Of a stretch of 64,000 nt of DNA, positions 41,537 to 50,703 are shown one piece after another (position 1 is the first letter of the stretch; each line of letters opens with the position of its first letter). The position numbers and the translations under genes are program-made. The notes beneath the pieces were generated by a model, which ran no database searches, was not told where the DNA came from, and saw only the letters and a program-made list of their open reading frames with translations. Location: contig OY970321.1 of the NCBI GenBank assembly GCA_963716735.1, forward strand, positions 2,294,001-2,358,000. The letters run 5' to 3'. The stretch comes from VRUE01 sp963716735. Its GTDB lineage: Bacteria > Actinomycetota > Thermoleophilia > Solirubrobacterales > 70-9.

Positions 41537-42184
41537 CTAGCTCAGCTTCAAGCGGTTCACTGCGTCGCCTGCCCCGACCAGAACCTCGCTCACCATACCC
41601 GGGGGGAAAAGGCCGTGCGAGGAGATTCCCGGGTCGGCCTCAAGGCGCGCAGCAAGGGCAGCCGGGTCGCCGATCTCTCCCCGGTAGTCGGCGATGACGC
41701 CGCCGTCGGGGCTTTGGGGCACGTCCCGCAGCTCGACCTCGGGGCCGAGGCGGGCAAGGGTCGAGCGCAGGCCGAAGGCGAGCAGCTCGAGCGGCACCGG
41801 GGCGCTGAGCGAGTCGACGGGCTTGCTCGAGTCGGCGATGACGACGAAGCGCTCGGCCGCGGCGGCGACGATCTTCTCGCGCTGGTGGGCGGCTCCGCCG
41901 CCCTTGATCAGCCAGCCGTCGGGGGTCACCTGGTCGGTGCCGTCGATCGCGATATCGAGGCGCTCCAGCCGGCTGAACTCCTCGACCGGGACCCCCAATT
42001 CACGTGCCTGCTGCTCGGTCGAGACCGAGGTCGCCACGCAGCGGATGTCACTCAGCCCGCGGCGGGCGATCGCGGGCAGCAGGTGTGCGACGGTGGAGCC
42101 GGTGCCGAGGCCGACGGTCATCCCATCGGCGACAAGCTCTGCCGCCGCCTCAGCGGCGATGCGCTTCTCGTCGTCGGCTCCCAC
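41537..42184 (-). CDS. rpiA: Ribose-5-phosphate isomerase A
   Basis: A 215-residue enzyme from the GTG at 42184 (VGADDEKRIAAEAA); a much longer open frame continues upstream but is antisense to the FHA gene. Signature segments: GLGTGSTVAHLLPA, DIAIDGTDQVTPDG with the catalytic Asp, and LIKGGGAAHQREKI with Lys and Glu. It interconverts ribose 5-phosphate and ribulose 5-phosphate. Divergent from the FHA gene 27 bases away. Confidence 0.94.
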   Translation of the reverse strand: MGADDEKRIAAEAAAELVADGMTVGLGTGSTVAHLLPAIARRGLSDIRCVATSVSTEQQARELGVPVEEFSRLERLDIAIDGTDQVTPDGWLIKGGGAAHQREKIVAAAAERFVVIADSSKPVDSLSAPVPLELLAFGLRSTLARLGPEVELRDVPQSPDGGVIADYRGEIGDPAALAARLEADPGISSHGLFPPGMVSEVLVGAGDAVNRLKLS

Positions 42185-42211
42185 GGGCGAGGACTCTATG
42201 CTCGCGGGGCG

Positions 42212-42796
42212 ATGGACGCTCGGGTCTGGTTGACGGGAAAGGGCGGTGAGCCACGGTCGTTCCCACTGGTGGAGCGGGCGACGGTTGGGCGTGACCCAGA
42301 GGCCGACGTTTGCATCGACGACGAGGCCGTCTCCTGGCATCACCTCGAGATCGAGAGCCGCGCGGGCGTGCTGATGGCGACCGACCTCGACAGCCGCAAC
42401 GGAACCGCGCTCAACGGGGAGCCGCTCGATCGTCCTCGTCGCCTGCGCGACGGCGACGTGCTGACCGTTGCCGACTACCGGCTCGAAGTCTCCGACCCGA
42501 TTCCCGGCCGGGCAGGGGGGACGGTCGCCGTGAGCGAGCCCTCGGCCGAGTTGAGTGAAGAGGAGCGGGCGACCGCGGTGGCCCTGGTCGCTCCCTACCG
42601 CAGCGAGGGGGCCTTCGCCGGCCGTCCAGCAACGCGGGCGGAGCTCGCCGAGGCGCTCCATGTCAGCGAGCGCACTGCCCAGCGGCGCCTCGACGCACTC
42701 GCCGCCAAGCTCGACGTACCCGGCGACGCCGGCCGCGAGCGGCCCCGCTTGATCGCCGCCCGCGTGATCGAGCTCGGCCTCGACCGCCCTAAGTAA
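42212..42796 (+). CDS. FHA-domain protein with C-terminal helix-turn-helix-like domain
   Basis: A 194-residue protein. Residues 1-100 are an FHA phosphothreonine-binding domain (VERATVGRDPEADVCI, VSWHHLEIES, DLDSRNGTALNGEPL). Residues 110-194 have a winged-helix pattern (ATRAELAEALHVSERTAQRR recognition helix). The combination suggests a DNA-binding protein switched by Ser/Thr phosphorylation, for which the kinase at 44046 is the nearest candidate. Followed by a long perfect terminator. Confidence 0.82.
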   Translation: MDARVWLTGKGGEPRSFPLVERATVGRDPEADVCIDDEAVSWHHLEIESRAGVLMATDLDSRNGTALNGEPLDRPRRLRDGDVLTVADYRLEVSDPIPGRAGGTVAVSEPSAELSEEERATAVALVAPYRSEGAFAGRPATRAELAEALHVSERTAQRRLDALAAKLDVPGDAGRERPRLIAARVIELGLDRPK

Positions 42797-42797
42797 G

Positions 42798-42842
42798 CGA
42801 GACCGCAAAAACCCGTCTTAAAGACGGGTTTTTGCGGTCTCG
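42798..42842. terminator. Perfect long intrinsic terminator
   Basis: A 45-base palindrome: arms CGAGACCGCAAAAACCCGTC and its exact complement around a five-base TTAAA-type centre. The A-run and T-run inside the stem make it a bidirectional terminator. It ends the FHA gene. Confidence 0.88.
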
Positions 42843-42953
42843 TGGCTCGTATCGGGCCAGACGTGGCCCGGTGGGTGTCGCGGTTGTCGTTGGCGCGCTC
42901 GCTTCGCTCGCGCAGCATCGATGGCGCAGGTTCCACCAACGAAAGGAATTGCC

Positions 42954-44000
42954 ATGCGCCATCGATCACTACTCATCTCAGCCCTCGCCCTGCTCGCTCT
43001 CGCCGTCTCGGCGACGGCGGCTTTCGCGGCATCGCCTCGCGCCGTCGTCTATTCCAAATCGACGACGGTCGGCAGCGAAGTCAAAGGCGGCCTCTTCGCC
43101 GTCAAGGCCGGGCACCTCAACCAGCTGACCGTGAATCCCGCCGACACCGAACCGGCCTTCTCGCCCGACGGGCGGACGATCGCCTTTGTCCGCGCGGGGG
43201 ATCTCTACTCGGTTCGTCCCGACGGCTCCGGCCAGCGGCAGCTGACCAGCGGGGCCGAGCTCGACTCGGGGCCGGTCGTCTCGCCCGACGGCCGCAGCGT
43301 CGTCTTCGAGCGCCGCGCCTCCGAAAGCGGCCCGGCGGACCTCTACAGCGTCAGGGCGCTGGGCGGCGGTCTGCACGCGCTGACCAGCGGATCGGCCGAC
43401 GACCACCAGGTCGATTTCTCCCCAGACGGCCGCGCGATCGTCTTCGTTCGCGACAGCGGCAGCCCGGCGAACACGGCGGAGGACCTCTACTCGATGCGTC
43501 CCTCGGGTGGAAGGCTCGTTCGCCTGACTCAGACCGCCGGGGTCGATGAGTTCAAGCCGCGCTACTTCGCCGGCGGCATCCTTTTCAGCCGCGGCGAGAG
43601 CAGCGAAGGGCCGGCGGAATACGCCGACGTCTACACGATGCGGCGCAACGGCAGCAAGGTGAAGCCGCTGGTCGCCGGCGTTGGCTCGGCCTACGTCGAA
43701 GACGTCTCGGCTGATGGCCACACCCTGCTCTTCCGCCGCGACCAGGGCCTCTGGTCGAAGCGGATCGGCCCGGGCAAGGCGCGCAAGCTCGCCCAGCTCC
43801 CGGACGGGTCGAAGACCAATGGCGTCTTCTCCTCCGACGGCCGCAGGGTCGCCGCGTTCGTGGCGGTCGAAGAAAAGCAGTCACTGGTCGCGATCGACGT
43901 CGCCAACCGTCGTCAAACCCAGCTCGCGGAAGGCTTCGAGGCCTCCGAAAAAGACGGCACTGTCATCGGTCCGGTGATCGCATGGCAGCCGGTCCGGTAG
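42954..44000 (+). CDS. Secreted TolB-like beta-propeller protein
   Basis: About 348 residues from the ATG at 42954 (GAAAGGAA site). A Sec signal (LLISALALLALAVSATAAFA) is followed by six WD40-like PD40 repeats of TolB type: PAFSPDGRTIAFVRAGDLYS, PVVSPDGRSVVFERRA, VDFSPDGRAIVFVRDS, FSSDGRRVAAF. It is likely periplasmic or wall-associated and binds protein or polymer. No Tol/Pal partners nearby. The kinase downstream also carries a propeller. Confidence 0.82.
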   Translation: MRHRSLLISALALLALAVSATAAFAASPRAVVYSKSTTVGSEVKGGLFAVKAGHLNQLTVNPADTEPAFSPDGRTIAFVRAGDLYSVRPDGSGQRQLTSGAELDSGPVVSPDGRSVVFERRASESGPADLYSVRALGGGLHALTSGSADDHQVDFSPDGRAIVFVRDSGSPANTAEDLYSMRPSGGRLVRLTQTAGVDEFKPRYFAGGILFSRGESSEGPAEYADVYTMRRNGSKVKPLVAGVGSAYVEDVSADGHTLLFRRDQGLWSKRIGPGKARKLAQLPDGSKTNGVFSSDGRRVAAFVAVEEKQSLVAIDVANRRQTQLAEGFEASEKDGTVIGPVIAWQPVR

Positions 44001-44020
44001 GACGGCGCCGATAGGGGACG

Positions 44021-44049
44021 CCACGCGGCGGTATATAACCGCCGCGTGG
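44021..44049. promoter_or_regulatory. 12-bp-stem hairpin containing the kinase start codon
   Basis: CCACGCGGCGGT (44021-44032) pairs perfectly with ACCGCCGCGTGG (44038-44049) around ATATA. The GTG start of the kinase (44046-44048) is inside the right arm, and the loop with TATAAC resembles a -10 element. It may end the upstream transcript, or regulate kinase expression. Confidence 0.6.
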
Positions 44050-45878
44050 CAGAACCTGTCCTCGGCTCGACTCTCGCCGGTTACCGCCTCGATGCGCTGA
44101 TCGCGCGGGGTGGGATGGGGGTCGTCTACCGCGCGACCCACTTGGCCTTGGACCGCCCCGTTGCGCTGAAGGTGATCGCCCGGCAGTACGCAGACGACGA
44201 GGGATTCCGCGAACGCTTCCTGCGCGAGTCGCGCCTCGCCGCCCGCCTCGATCACCCAGCCGTCGTCCCGGTCTTCGACGCCCGCGAGGAAGACGGCGAG
44301 CTGATCGTCGCGATGCGGCTGGTCGCCGGCGGCGACCTGAAGAAACGGATCAAGGCCGGCGGCCCGTTGCCTCCGGCAGAGGCGATCGGGCTGCTGGGCC
44401 AGATCGGCGGCGCCCTCGACGCTGCCCACGCCGCCGGCATCGTCCACCGCGACGTCAAGCCCCACAACATCCTGCTCGAGGGCGAGCGCGCCTACCTGAC
44501 CGACTTCGGCCTCGCCAAGGCGCTTGGCGACAGCGGGGTGCTCAGCGGCACCTCGATCGTCGGCACGGTCGAATACATGTCGCCCGAGCAGTGGCGTGGC
44601 GAGAGCGTCGGGCCGGCAGCCGACGTCTACGCGCTCGGCTGTGTCCTCTACGAGGCCCTGACCGGAGTGGTCCCCTACGCCCGCCAGGCCGGCGACGCCG
44701 AACCCCAACTGCCGCAGGGCCTCGATGCCGTGATCGAACGGGCGGTTGCCAAGGATCCCGCCGACCGCTATGCGACCGCGGGCGAGCTGATCGAGGCCGC
44801 CCGGGAGCGTCAGGGCGCAACCCCGGCCGCGACTCAGGTCCTCTCCGACTCCGCCGACCGCCCCACGCTTGGACGTGCCGGTGGAGAGGGGTCCCCATGG
44901 ACCTCGCAGCACCGGCATGTCGGCTGGCGCGACCGCATCGCCGCCGCGCCGCGGCAATGGCTGGGGGCGCTGGTCGCCGTTCTCGCCGGGGCGATCGCGC
45001 TGGGATTTCTGTTCTTGGGAGGCGACGGCCCGGCGGTCTCGGCACCGGTCGCAATCGGGAGCCCGCCGCTGCGGCTTGCGGTCGGCCCGGAAACCGTCTG
45101 GGTGACGAGTGCGCCCAGCGGCACCCTTTCCGGGGTCGATCCCGAGACCGCCGCGGTCGCAGGCAAGCCCATTCACCTGGAGAGGGGCATCGCCGGGGTG
45201 GCGACGGGGGCGGGCTCGGTCTGGGTTTCGAGCCCGCGGCGCGGCGAGGTCATACGCATCGATCAAGACACCCGCCGGGTGATCGCCAGGATCGAGGTCG
45301 GTGGGCGTCCGGGGGCGATCGTCTTCGGCGGCGGCCGGGTCTGGGTTGCGGACGACGCCGGCGACGGCGTGACGGCGATCAACGCCGCCCACGGCGGCGT
45401 CTTCAAGCGCGACATGCCGCCGCGCGTGTCGCCGCTGCGCCTCGCGGTCGGCGCCGGCGCGGTCTGGGTGAGCAGTGCCACCACCGGCGCGGTGCGGCGC
45501 ATCGACCTCGGGACCGGCGCGGTGGGGGCGCCGATCCCGGCCGGTCGCGGGCCTGCCGGGGTCACCGTCGGCGCCGGCCTGGTCTGGGTCGCCAACAGCC
45601 GCTCCGACCGCGTCACCCGCGTCGACCCGGCGACCCACACCCTCTTTGGAGTGCCGATCTCGGTCGGCGAACGGCCAGGTGGGATCGACGCCGGCACCGA
45701 AAGCGTCTGGGTCGCCAACTCGGCCGAAGGCACGGTCAGCCGGATCGGGATCGAGAGCGGGGAGACGGAAGGGGATCCGATTTCCGTCGGCCCGAATCCG
45801 GGCGCGATCGCCGTCGGCCTGGATGCCGTCTGGGTCGCCAACAACGGCAGCGGAGCGATCACCCGCATCGAGCCCTGA
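44046..45878 (+). CDS. Transmembrane Ser/Thr protein kinase with external beta-propeller
   Basis: A 610-residue PknB-like kinase. Residues 9-265 are the kinase domain: glycine loop RGGMGVVYRA, Lys in VALKVIA, catalytic IVHRDVKPHNILL and LTDFGLAKALG, then MSPEQWRGE. A single transmembrane helix (LGALVAVLAGAIALGFLFLG) is at about 304-324. The external part is a propeller with VWVTSAPSGTLSGVDPET-type repeats (AVWVSSATTGAVRRID, LVWVANSRSDRVTRVD), a sensor-like YVTN/virginiamycin-lyase fold. GTG start lies in a hairpin. The tkt operon begins 27 bases on. Confidence 0.92.
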   Translation: MAEPVLGSTLAGYRLDALIARGGMGVVYRATHLALDRPVALKVIARQYADDEGFRERFLRESRLAARLDHPAVVPVFDAREEDGELIVAMRLVAGGDLKKRIKAGGPLPPAEAIGLLGQIGGALDAAHAAGIVHRDVKPHNILLEGERAYLTDFGLAKALGDSGVLSGTSIVGTVEYMSPEQWRGESVGPAADVYALGCVLYEALTGVVPYARQAGDAEPQLPQGLDAVIERAVAKDPADRYATAGELIEAARERQGATPAATQVLSDSADRPTLGRAGGEGSPWTSQHRHVGWRDRIAAAPRQWLGALVAVLAGAIALGFLFLGGDGPAVSAPVAIGSPPLRLAVGPETVWVTSAPSGTLSGVDPETAAVAGKPIHLERGIAGVATGAGSVWVSSPRRGEVIRIDQDTRRVIARIEVGGRPGAIVFGGGRVWVADDAGDGVTAINAAHGGVFKRDMPPRVSPLRLAVGAGAVWVSSATTGAVRRIDLGTGAVGAPIPAGRGPAGVTVGAGLVWVANSRSDRVTRVDPATHTLFGVPISVGERPGGIDAGTESVWVANSAEGTVSRIGIESGETEGDPISVGPNPGAIAVGLDAVWVANNGSGAITRIEP

Positions 45879-45905
45879 GCTGCAATCAATAGGATCGTCT
45901 CACCG

Positions 45906-47945
45906 GTGAAGCAGGACATCGACCAGCTCTGCATCAACACGATTCGCACGCTGTCGATCGACGCGATCCAGAAGGCGAACTCGGGTCACCCCGGGACGCC
46001 GATGGCGATGGCCCCCGTCGCTTACACGCTCTGGCAGCGCTTCCTCCGCTTCGACCCCGCCGACCCGATCTGGCCCAACCGCGACCGCTTCGTCCTCTCG
46101 GCCGGCCACGCCTCGATGCTGCTCTACGCGTTGCTCCACCTGGCCGACGTGCAGGCGGTCGAACCCGACTACGAGGTCGTCGGCCGTCCGTCCGTCTCGC
46201 TCGACGACATAAAGAGCTTCCGCCAGCTCGACTCGCGCGCTCCCGGCCACCCCGAGTACCGCTGGACCTCTGGCGTCGAGACCACCACCGGCCCGCTCGG
46301 CCAGGGGATCGCGACCAGCGTCGGCATGGCGATCGCCTCGAAGTGGCAGGGCGCCCGCTACGGCGCCGAGCTCTTCGACTTCGACGTCTACGCGATCGCC
46401 GGCGACGGCTGCCTGATGGAGGGGGTCTCCAACGAAGCGGCCTCGATCGCCGGTCACCTCGAGCTCGACAACCTCTGCTGGGTCTACGACAACAACCACA
46501 TCACGATCGACGGAAAGACTCGGATCGCCTACGAGGACGACGCCGCCGCCCGCTTCATGGGCTACGGCTGGAACGTCACCCGCGTCGGCGACGCCAACGA
46601 CACCGAGCTGCTCGCCCGCGCCTTCGAGGAGTTCAAGGGCGAGGAGGGGCGGCCGACGTTGATCATCGTCGACTCCCACATCGGCTGGGGCTCGCCGCAC
46701 AAGCAGGACACCGCGGCCGCCCACGGCGAGCCGCTGGGGGAGGAGGAGGTACGCGAGACCAAGCGCGCCTACGACTGGCCCGAGGACGCCCAGTTCCTCG
46801 TCCCCGACGGGGTCAAGGAGCACTTCGCCGCCGGCGTCGGCAGGCGCGGCGCCGAGGCGCGCGCGGAGTGGGAGGCGAAGCTCGCCGCCTTGGCGGGTAG
46901 CGACGCCGACCTCGCCGCCGAGATCGAGGTAACCCAGAAGCGCGCCCTCCCCGAGGGCTGGGACGCCGGCATCCCCGGCTTCGAGCCCGACGAGAAGGGG
47001 CTCGCCACGCGCAAGGCCTCGCAGAAGGTCGAGAACGCGATCGCCGAACGGGTGCCCTGGCTGCTCGCCGGCTCCGCCGACCTCACCGACTCGACCTCGG
47101 TCCGACTCGACTTCGAGGGTGCGGTCGATTTCGAGCCCGGCGCCTACGAGGGCCGCCAGCTCCACTTCGGGATCCGCGAGCACGAGTCGGCGGCGATCTC
47201 CAACGGCCTCTCGCTCTCCAAGCTGCGGCCGCTCTGGTCGACCTACCTAACCTTCTCCGACTACGCCCGGCCGGCGATCCGCCTCTCGGCGCTGATGGAG
47301 CTGCCGGTGATCCACGTCTTCACCCACGACTCGATCGGCCTCGGCGAGGACGGCCCGACCCACCAGCCGGTGGAGCAGCTCGCCTCGCTGCGGGCGATCC
47401 CCGGCCTCGACGTGATCCGGCCGGCCGACGCCAACGAGACCGCTGAGGCCTGGCGGGTGGCGATCGACCGCACCCACCAGCCGGTCGCCCTCGTCCTCAC
47501 CCGCCAGAACGTGCCGATATTCGACCGCTCCAAGTACGCGTCCGCCGAGGGCGTGCGGCGGGGCGGTTACGTGCTCGCCGAGGCCGAGGGCGGCGACCCC
47601 GAGCTGATCCTGATCGCCACCGGCAGCGAGGTCGCGCTGGCTCTCGCCGCTCACGACGAGCTCAGCGGCGAAGGCATCCGCTCGCGCGTCGTCAGCCTGC
47701 CCTGCTGGGAGCTGTTCGACCGCCAGGACGACGGGTACAAGGAAGAAGTACTGCCGCCGAGTGTGACCGCTCGCATCTCGATCGAGGAGGCCTCGACGCT
47801 CGGCTGGGACCGCTACGTCGGCTCCGGCGGAGTCAAGATAGGGATGCACACGTTCGGGACCTCGGCCCCGCTGAAGGACGTTCAAGACAAGTTCGGCTTC
47901 TCCCCAGACCGGGTGGCCGAAGCCGCAAAGGAGCTGCTCTCATGA
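45906..47945 (+). CDS. tkt: Transketolase
   Basis: A 679-residue thiamine-diphosphate enzyme. ThDP site GDGCLMEGVSNEAASIAGHL, N-terminal NSGHPGTPMAMAPVAYTLW, C-terminal pyrimidine domain THDSIGLGEDGPTHQPVEQL. Moves two-carbon units in the non-oxidative pentose-phosphate pathway. GTG start at 45906. Its stop overlaps the transaldolase ATG by four bases; tkt-tal-pgi-cydA-cydB-HAD appear to be one operon. Confidence 0.96.
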   Translation: MKQDIDQLCINTIRTLSIDAIQKANSGHPGTPMAMAPVAYTLWQRFLRFDPADPIWPNRDRFVLSAGHASMLLYALLHLADVQAVEPDYEVVGRPSVSLDDIKSFRQLDSRAPGHPEYRWTSGVETTTGPLGQGIATSVGMAIASKWQGARYGAELFDFDVYAIAGDGCLMEGVSNEAASIAGHLELDNLCWVYDNNHITIDGKTRIAYEDDAAARFMGYGWNVTRVGDANDTELLARAFEEFKGEEGRPTLIIVDSHIGWGSPHKQDTAAAHGEPLGEEEVRETKRAYDWPEDAQFLVPDGVKEHFAAGVGRRGAEARAEWEAKLAALAGSDADLAAEIEVTQKRALPEGWDAGIPGFEPDEKGLATRKASQKVENAIAERVPWLLAGSADLTDSTSVRLDFEGAVDFEPGAYEGRQLHFGIREHESAAISNGLSLSKLRPLWSTYLTFSDYARPAIRLSALMELPVIHVFTHDSIGLGEDGPTHQPVEQLASLRAIPGLDVIRPADANETAEAWRVAIDRTHQPVALVLTRQNVPIFDRSKYASAEGVRRGGYVLAEAEGGDPELILIATGSEVALALAAHDELSGEGIRSRVVSLPCWELFDRQDDGYKEEVLPPSVTARISIEEASTLGWDRYVGSGGVKIGMHTFGTSAPLKDVQDKFGFSPDRVAEAAKELLS

Positions 47946-49042
47946 AGGCGACCGCAAAACTGCACGATCTGGGCCAGAGCCTCTGGCTCGACAACATCAC
48001 CCGCACGATGCTCGGCGACGGCACGCTCGCCGGCTACATCGAGGAGCTCTCGGTCACCGGGCTGACCTCCAACCCGACGATCTTCGACAAGGCGATCTCC
48101 GGCGGCGACGCCTATGACCAGCAGATCGCCGAGCTCGGCGCCAGCGCGGTCCCCGAGGAGGGGATCGGCGCCACCCCAACCGAGCGGATCTTCTTCGAGC
48201 TGGCCCTCGCCGATCTGCGCGATGCCACCAACCTCTTCGCCCCTGTCCACGAGCGCACCGCCGGTGTCGACGGCTTCGCCTCGCTCGAGGTCTCTCCGCT
48301 GATCGCCGACGATGCCGAGGCGACCATCGAGGAGGCGGCCGAGCTCCACGCCAAGGCCGAGCGCGACAACCTCTTCATCAAGATTCCCGGCACTGAGGCG
48401 GGTCGCAAGGCGATCGAGGAGTCGATCTTCGCTGGCATCCCGATCAACGTCACCCTGCTGTTCGACGACAAGCAGTACCTCGCCGCCGCCGACGCCTACA
48501 TGCGGGGGATCGAACGACGGATCGAGGCCGGGCTCAGCCCCGACGTCGCCTCGGTCGCCTCGATCTTCATGAGCCGCTGGGACGTGGCCGTCTCCGACGA
48601 AGTGCCCGATCAGCTGCGCAACCGGCTGGGACTGGCAATCGGCTTCCGCGCCTACCGCGCCTACCGCGAGCTGCTCGATTCGCCGCGCATGCAGCGACTG
48701 ATGAACGAGGGCGCCCGCCCGCAGAGGCTGCTCTGGGCCAGCACCGGCACCAAGGACCCGGACGCTTCCGACACCCTCTACATAGAGGGCTTCGCCTCGC
48801 CGCTCACCGTCAACACGATGCCGGAGCCGACCCTGCACGCGTTCGCCGACCACGGCGAGGTCGGCGAGCCGGTGCCCGCCGACGGCGGTGACGCCGAGCA
48901 GGTGCTGGCGGAGTTCGCACAGGCCGGGGTCGACGTCGACGCGCTCGCCGAGCGCTTGCAGGAGGAGGGCAAAGCGAGCTTCGCCAAGTCGTGGGACGAG
49001 ATGCTGCAGACGATCGAGTCGCAGCTCGGAGCGCGCGCGTGA
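47942..49042 (+). CDS. tal: Transaldolase
   Basis: A 366-residue actinobacterial-type transaldolase: VTGLTSNPTIFDKAISGG, Schiff-base Lys in NLFIKIPGTEAG, and FMSRWDVAVSDEVP. Transfers dihydroxyacetone units between sugar phosphates. Overlaps tkt and pgi by a few bases on each side. Confidence 0.95.
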   Translation: MKATAKLHDLGQSLWLDNITRTMLGDGTLAGYIEELSVTGLTSNPTIFDKAISGGDAYDQQIAELGASAVPEEGIGATPTERIFFELALADLRDATNLFAPVHERTAGVDGFASLEVSPLIADDAEATIEEAAELHAKAERDNLFIKIPGTEAGRKAIEESIFAGIPINVTLLFDDKQYLAAADAYMRGIERRIEAGLSPDVASVASIFMSRWDVAVSDEVPDQLRNRLGLAIGFRAYRAYRELLDSPRMQRLMNEGARPQRLLWASTGTKDPDASDTLYIEGFASPLTVNTMPEPTLHAFADHGEVGEPVPADGGDAEQVLAEFAQAGVDVDALAERLQEEGKASFAKSWDEMLQTIESQLGARA

Positions 49043-50700
49043 GCGATCGCAGCGGTGTGAGCGAGGCCGCCCCGGCCCTGCGATGGGGCGAGGCCTGGCC
49101 GGCGCTCGAACGCCACCACGCCCAGATCGCCGACACCCACCTGCGCGACCTCTTCGCCGCCGATCCGGACCGCGGCGAGCGCCTGATCGCCAACGGCGCC
49201 GGCCTCTACCTCGACTTTTCGAAGAACCGGGTCGCCGACGAGACGCTGATCCTGCTCGGCCAGCTCGCCCGCGAGCGCGGCGTCGAGGCCCGTCGCGAAG
49301 CGATGTTCGCCGGCGAGCACATCAATGTCTCCGAGGACCGCGCCGTGCTGCACGTGGCGCTGCGGATGCCGCGCGAGCGCTCGCTGATCGTCGACGGCGT
49401 CGACGTGGTCAAAGAGGTCCACGCGACGCTCGACCGGATGGGCGACTTCGCCGAGCGGGTTCGCTCGGGCGCCTGGACCGGCCATACCGGCAAGCTGATC
49501 CGCAACGTCGTCAACGTCGGCATCGGCGGCTCGGACCTCGGCCCGGTGATGGCTTACGAGGCGCTGCGCCACTTCAGCCACCGCGACCTCACCTTCCGCT
49601 TCGTCTCCAACGTCGACGGCACCGACTTCGCCGAGTGCACCCGCGACCTCGACCCGTCCGAGACGCTCTTCGTCATCTCCTCGAAGACCTTCACCACGCT
49701 GGAGACGATGACCAACGCCCGCACCGCGCGCGAATGGCTGCTGGCCGGGCTGCGCGGCGAGGAGGAGGCGATCGCCAAGCACTTCGTCGCCGTCTCGACC
49801 AACGCCGAGGAGGTGGCCAAGTTCGGCATCGACACCGACAACATGTTCGGCTTCTGGGACTGGGTCGGCGGCCGCTACTCGATGGACTCGGCGATCGGCC
49901 TCTCGACCATGCTGGCGATCGGGCCCGCCCAGTTCGCCGAGATGCTCTCCGGCTTTCACGCGATGGACGAGCACTTCCGCGAGACCCCGCCGGCCGGCAA
50001 CCTGCCGATGCTGATGGGCCTGCTCTCGGTTTGGTACGGCGGCTTCTTCGGCGCTCAGACCTGCGGCGTCTTCCCTTACGACCAGTACCTGCACCGCTTC
50101 CCCGCCTACCTGCAGCAGCTGACGATGGAGTCCAACGGCAAGCACGTCACCCTCGACGGTGCCCATGTCGACTACGACACCGGGGCGATCTTCTGGGGCG
50201 AGCCTGGGACCAACGGCCAGCACTCCTTCTACCAGCTGATCCATCAGGGGACGCGGCTGATTCCCTGCGACTTCATCGGCTTCATGCACTCCAACAACCC
50301 GCTCGGCAACCATCACGACCTGCTGATGTCGAATGTCTTCGCCCAGAGCGAGGCGCTCGCCTTCGGCAAAACGCCGGAGCAGGTGCGGGCGGAGGGGACG
50401 CCCGAGGAGATCGTGCCGCACCGGGTGATGGAGGGCAACCGTCCCTCCAACACGATCCTCGCCGACCGCCTCGACCCCTTCACGCTCGGCACCCTCGTCG
50501 CCCTCTACGAGCACAGCGTCTTCACCCAGGGGGCGATCTGGGGGATCGACTCCTTCGACCAGTGGGGGGTCGAGCTGGGCAAGGCGCTCGCCGTCGCGAT
50601 CATCCCCGAGCTGCAGGCCGGGGAGGAGCCGAAGCTGAAGCACGACAGCTCGACCAACGCGCTGATCCGTCGCTACCGCCAGGCGAGGCGCGCGGAGTAG
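49039..50700 (+). CDS. pgi: Glucose-6-phosphate isomerase
   Basis: A 553-residue isomerase from the GTG at 49039, which overlaps the transaldolase stop; an in-frame ATG at 48991 would overlap it more. Signature segments: GIGGSDLGPVMAYEAL, VISSKTFTTLETM, WVGGRYSMDSAIGL, HQGTRLIPCDFIGF and the C-terminal KHDSSTNALI with the active Lys. It links glycolysis to the adjacent pentose-phosphate genes. Confidence 0.96.
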   Translation: MSDRSGVSEAAPALRWGEAWPALERHHAQIADTHLRDLFAADPDRGERLIANGAGLYLDFSKNRVADETLILLGQLARERGVEARREAMFAGEHINVSEDRAVLHVALRMPRERSLIVDGVDVVKEVHATLDRMGDFAERVRSGAWTGHTGKLIRNVVNVGIGGSDLGPVMAYEALRHFSHRDLTFRFVSNVDGTDFAECTRDLDPSETLFVISSKTFTTLETMTNARTAREWLLAGLRGEEEAIAKHFVAVSTNAEEVAKFGIDTDNMFGFWDWVGGRYSMDSAIGLSTMLAIGPAQFAEMLSGFHAMDEHFRETPPAGNLPMLMGLLSVWYGGFFGAQTCGVFPYDQYLHRFPAYLQQLTMESNGKHVTLDGAHVDYDTGAIFWGEPGTNGQHSFYQLIHQGTRLIPCDFIGFMHSNNPLGNHHDLLMSNVFAQSEALAFGKTPEQVRAEGTPEEIVPHRVMEGNRPSNTILADRLDPFTLGTLVALYEHSVFTQGAIWGIDSFDQWGVELGKALAVAIIPELQAGEEPKLKHDSSTNALIRRYRQARRAE

Positions 50701-50703
50701 CTC

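Noticed and set aside
40580..42211. N-terminal 540 codons of a long plus-strand frame leading into the FHA gene
   Set aside because: The region is antisense to the FAD oxidase and rpiA. Recognisable FHA sequence begins only at the ATG at 42212.
41537..42808. 423-codon version of rpiA
   Set aside because: RpiA similarity begins at the GTG at 42184; the upstream part is antisense to the FHA gene.
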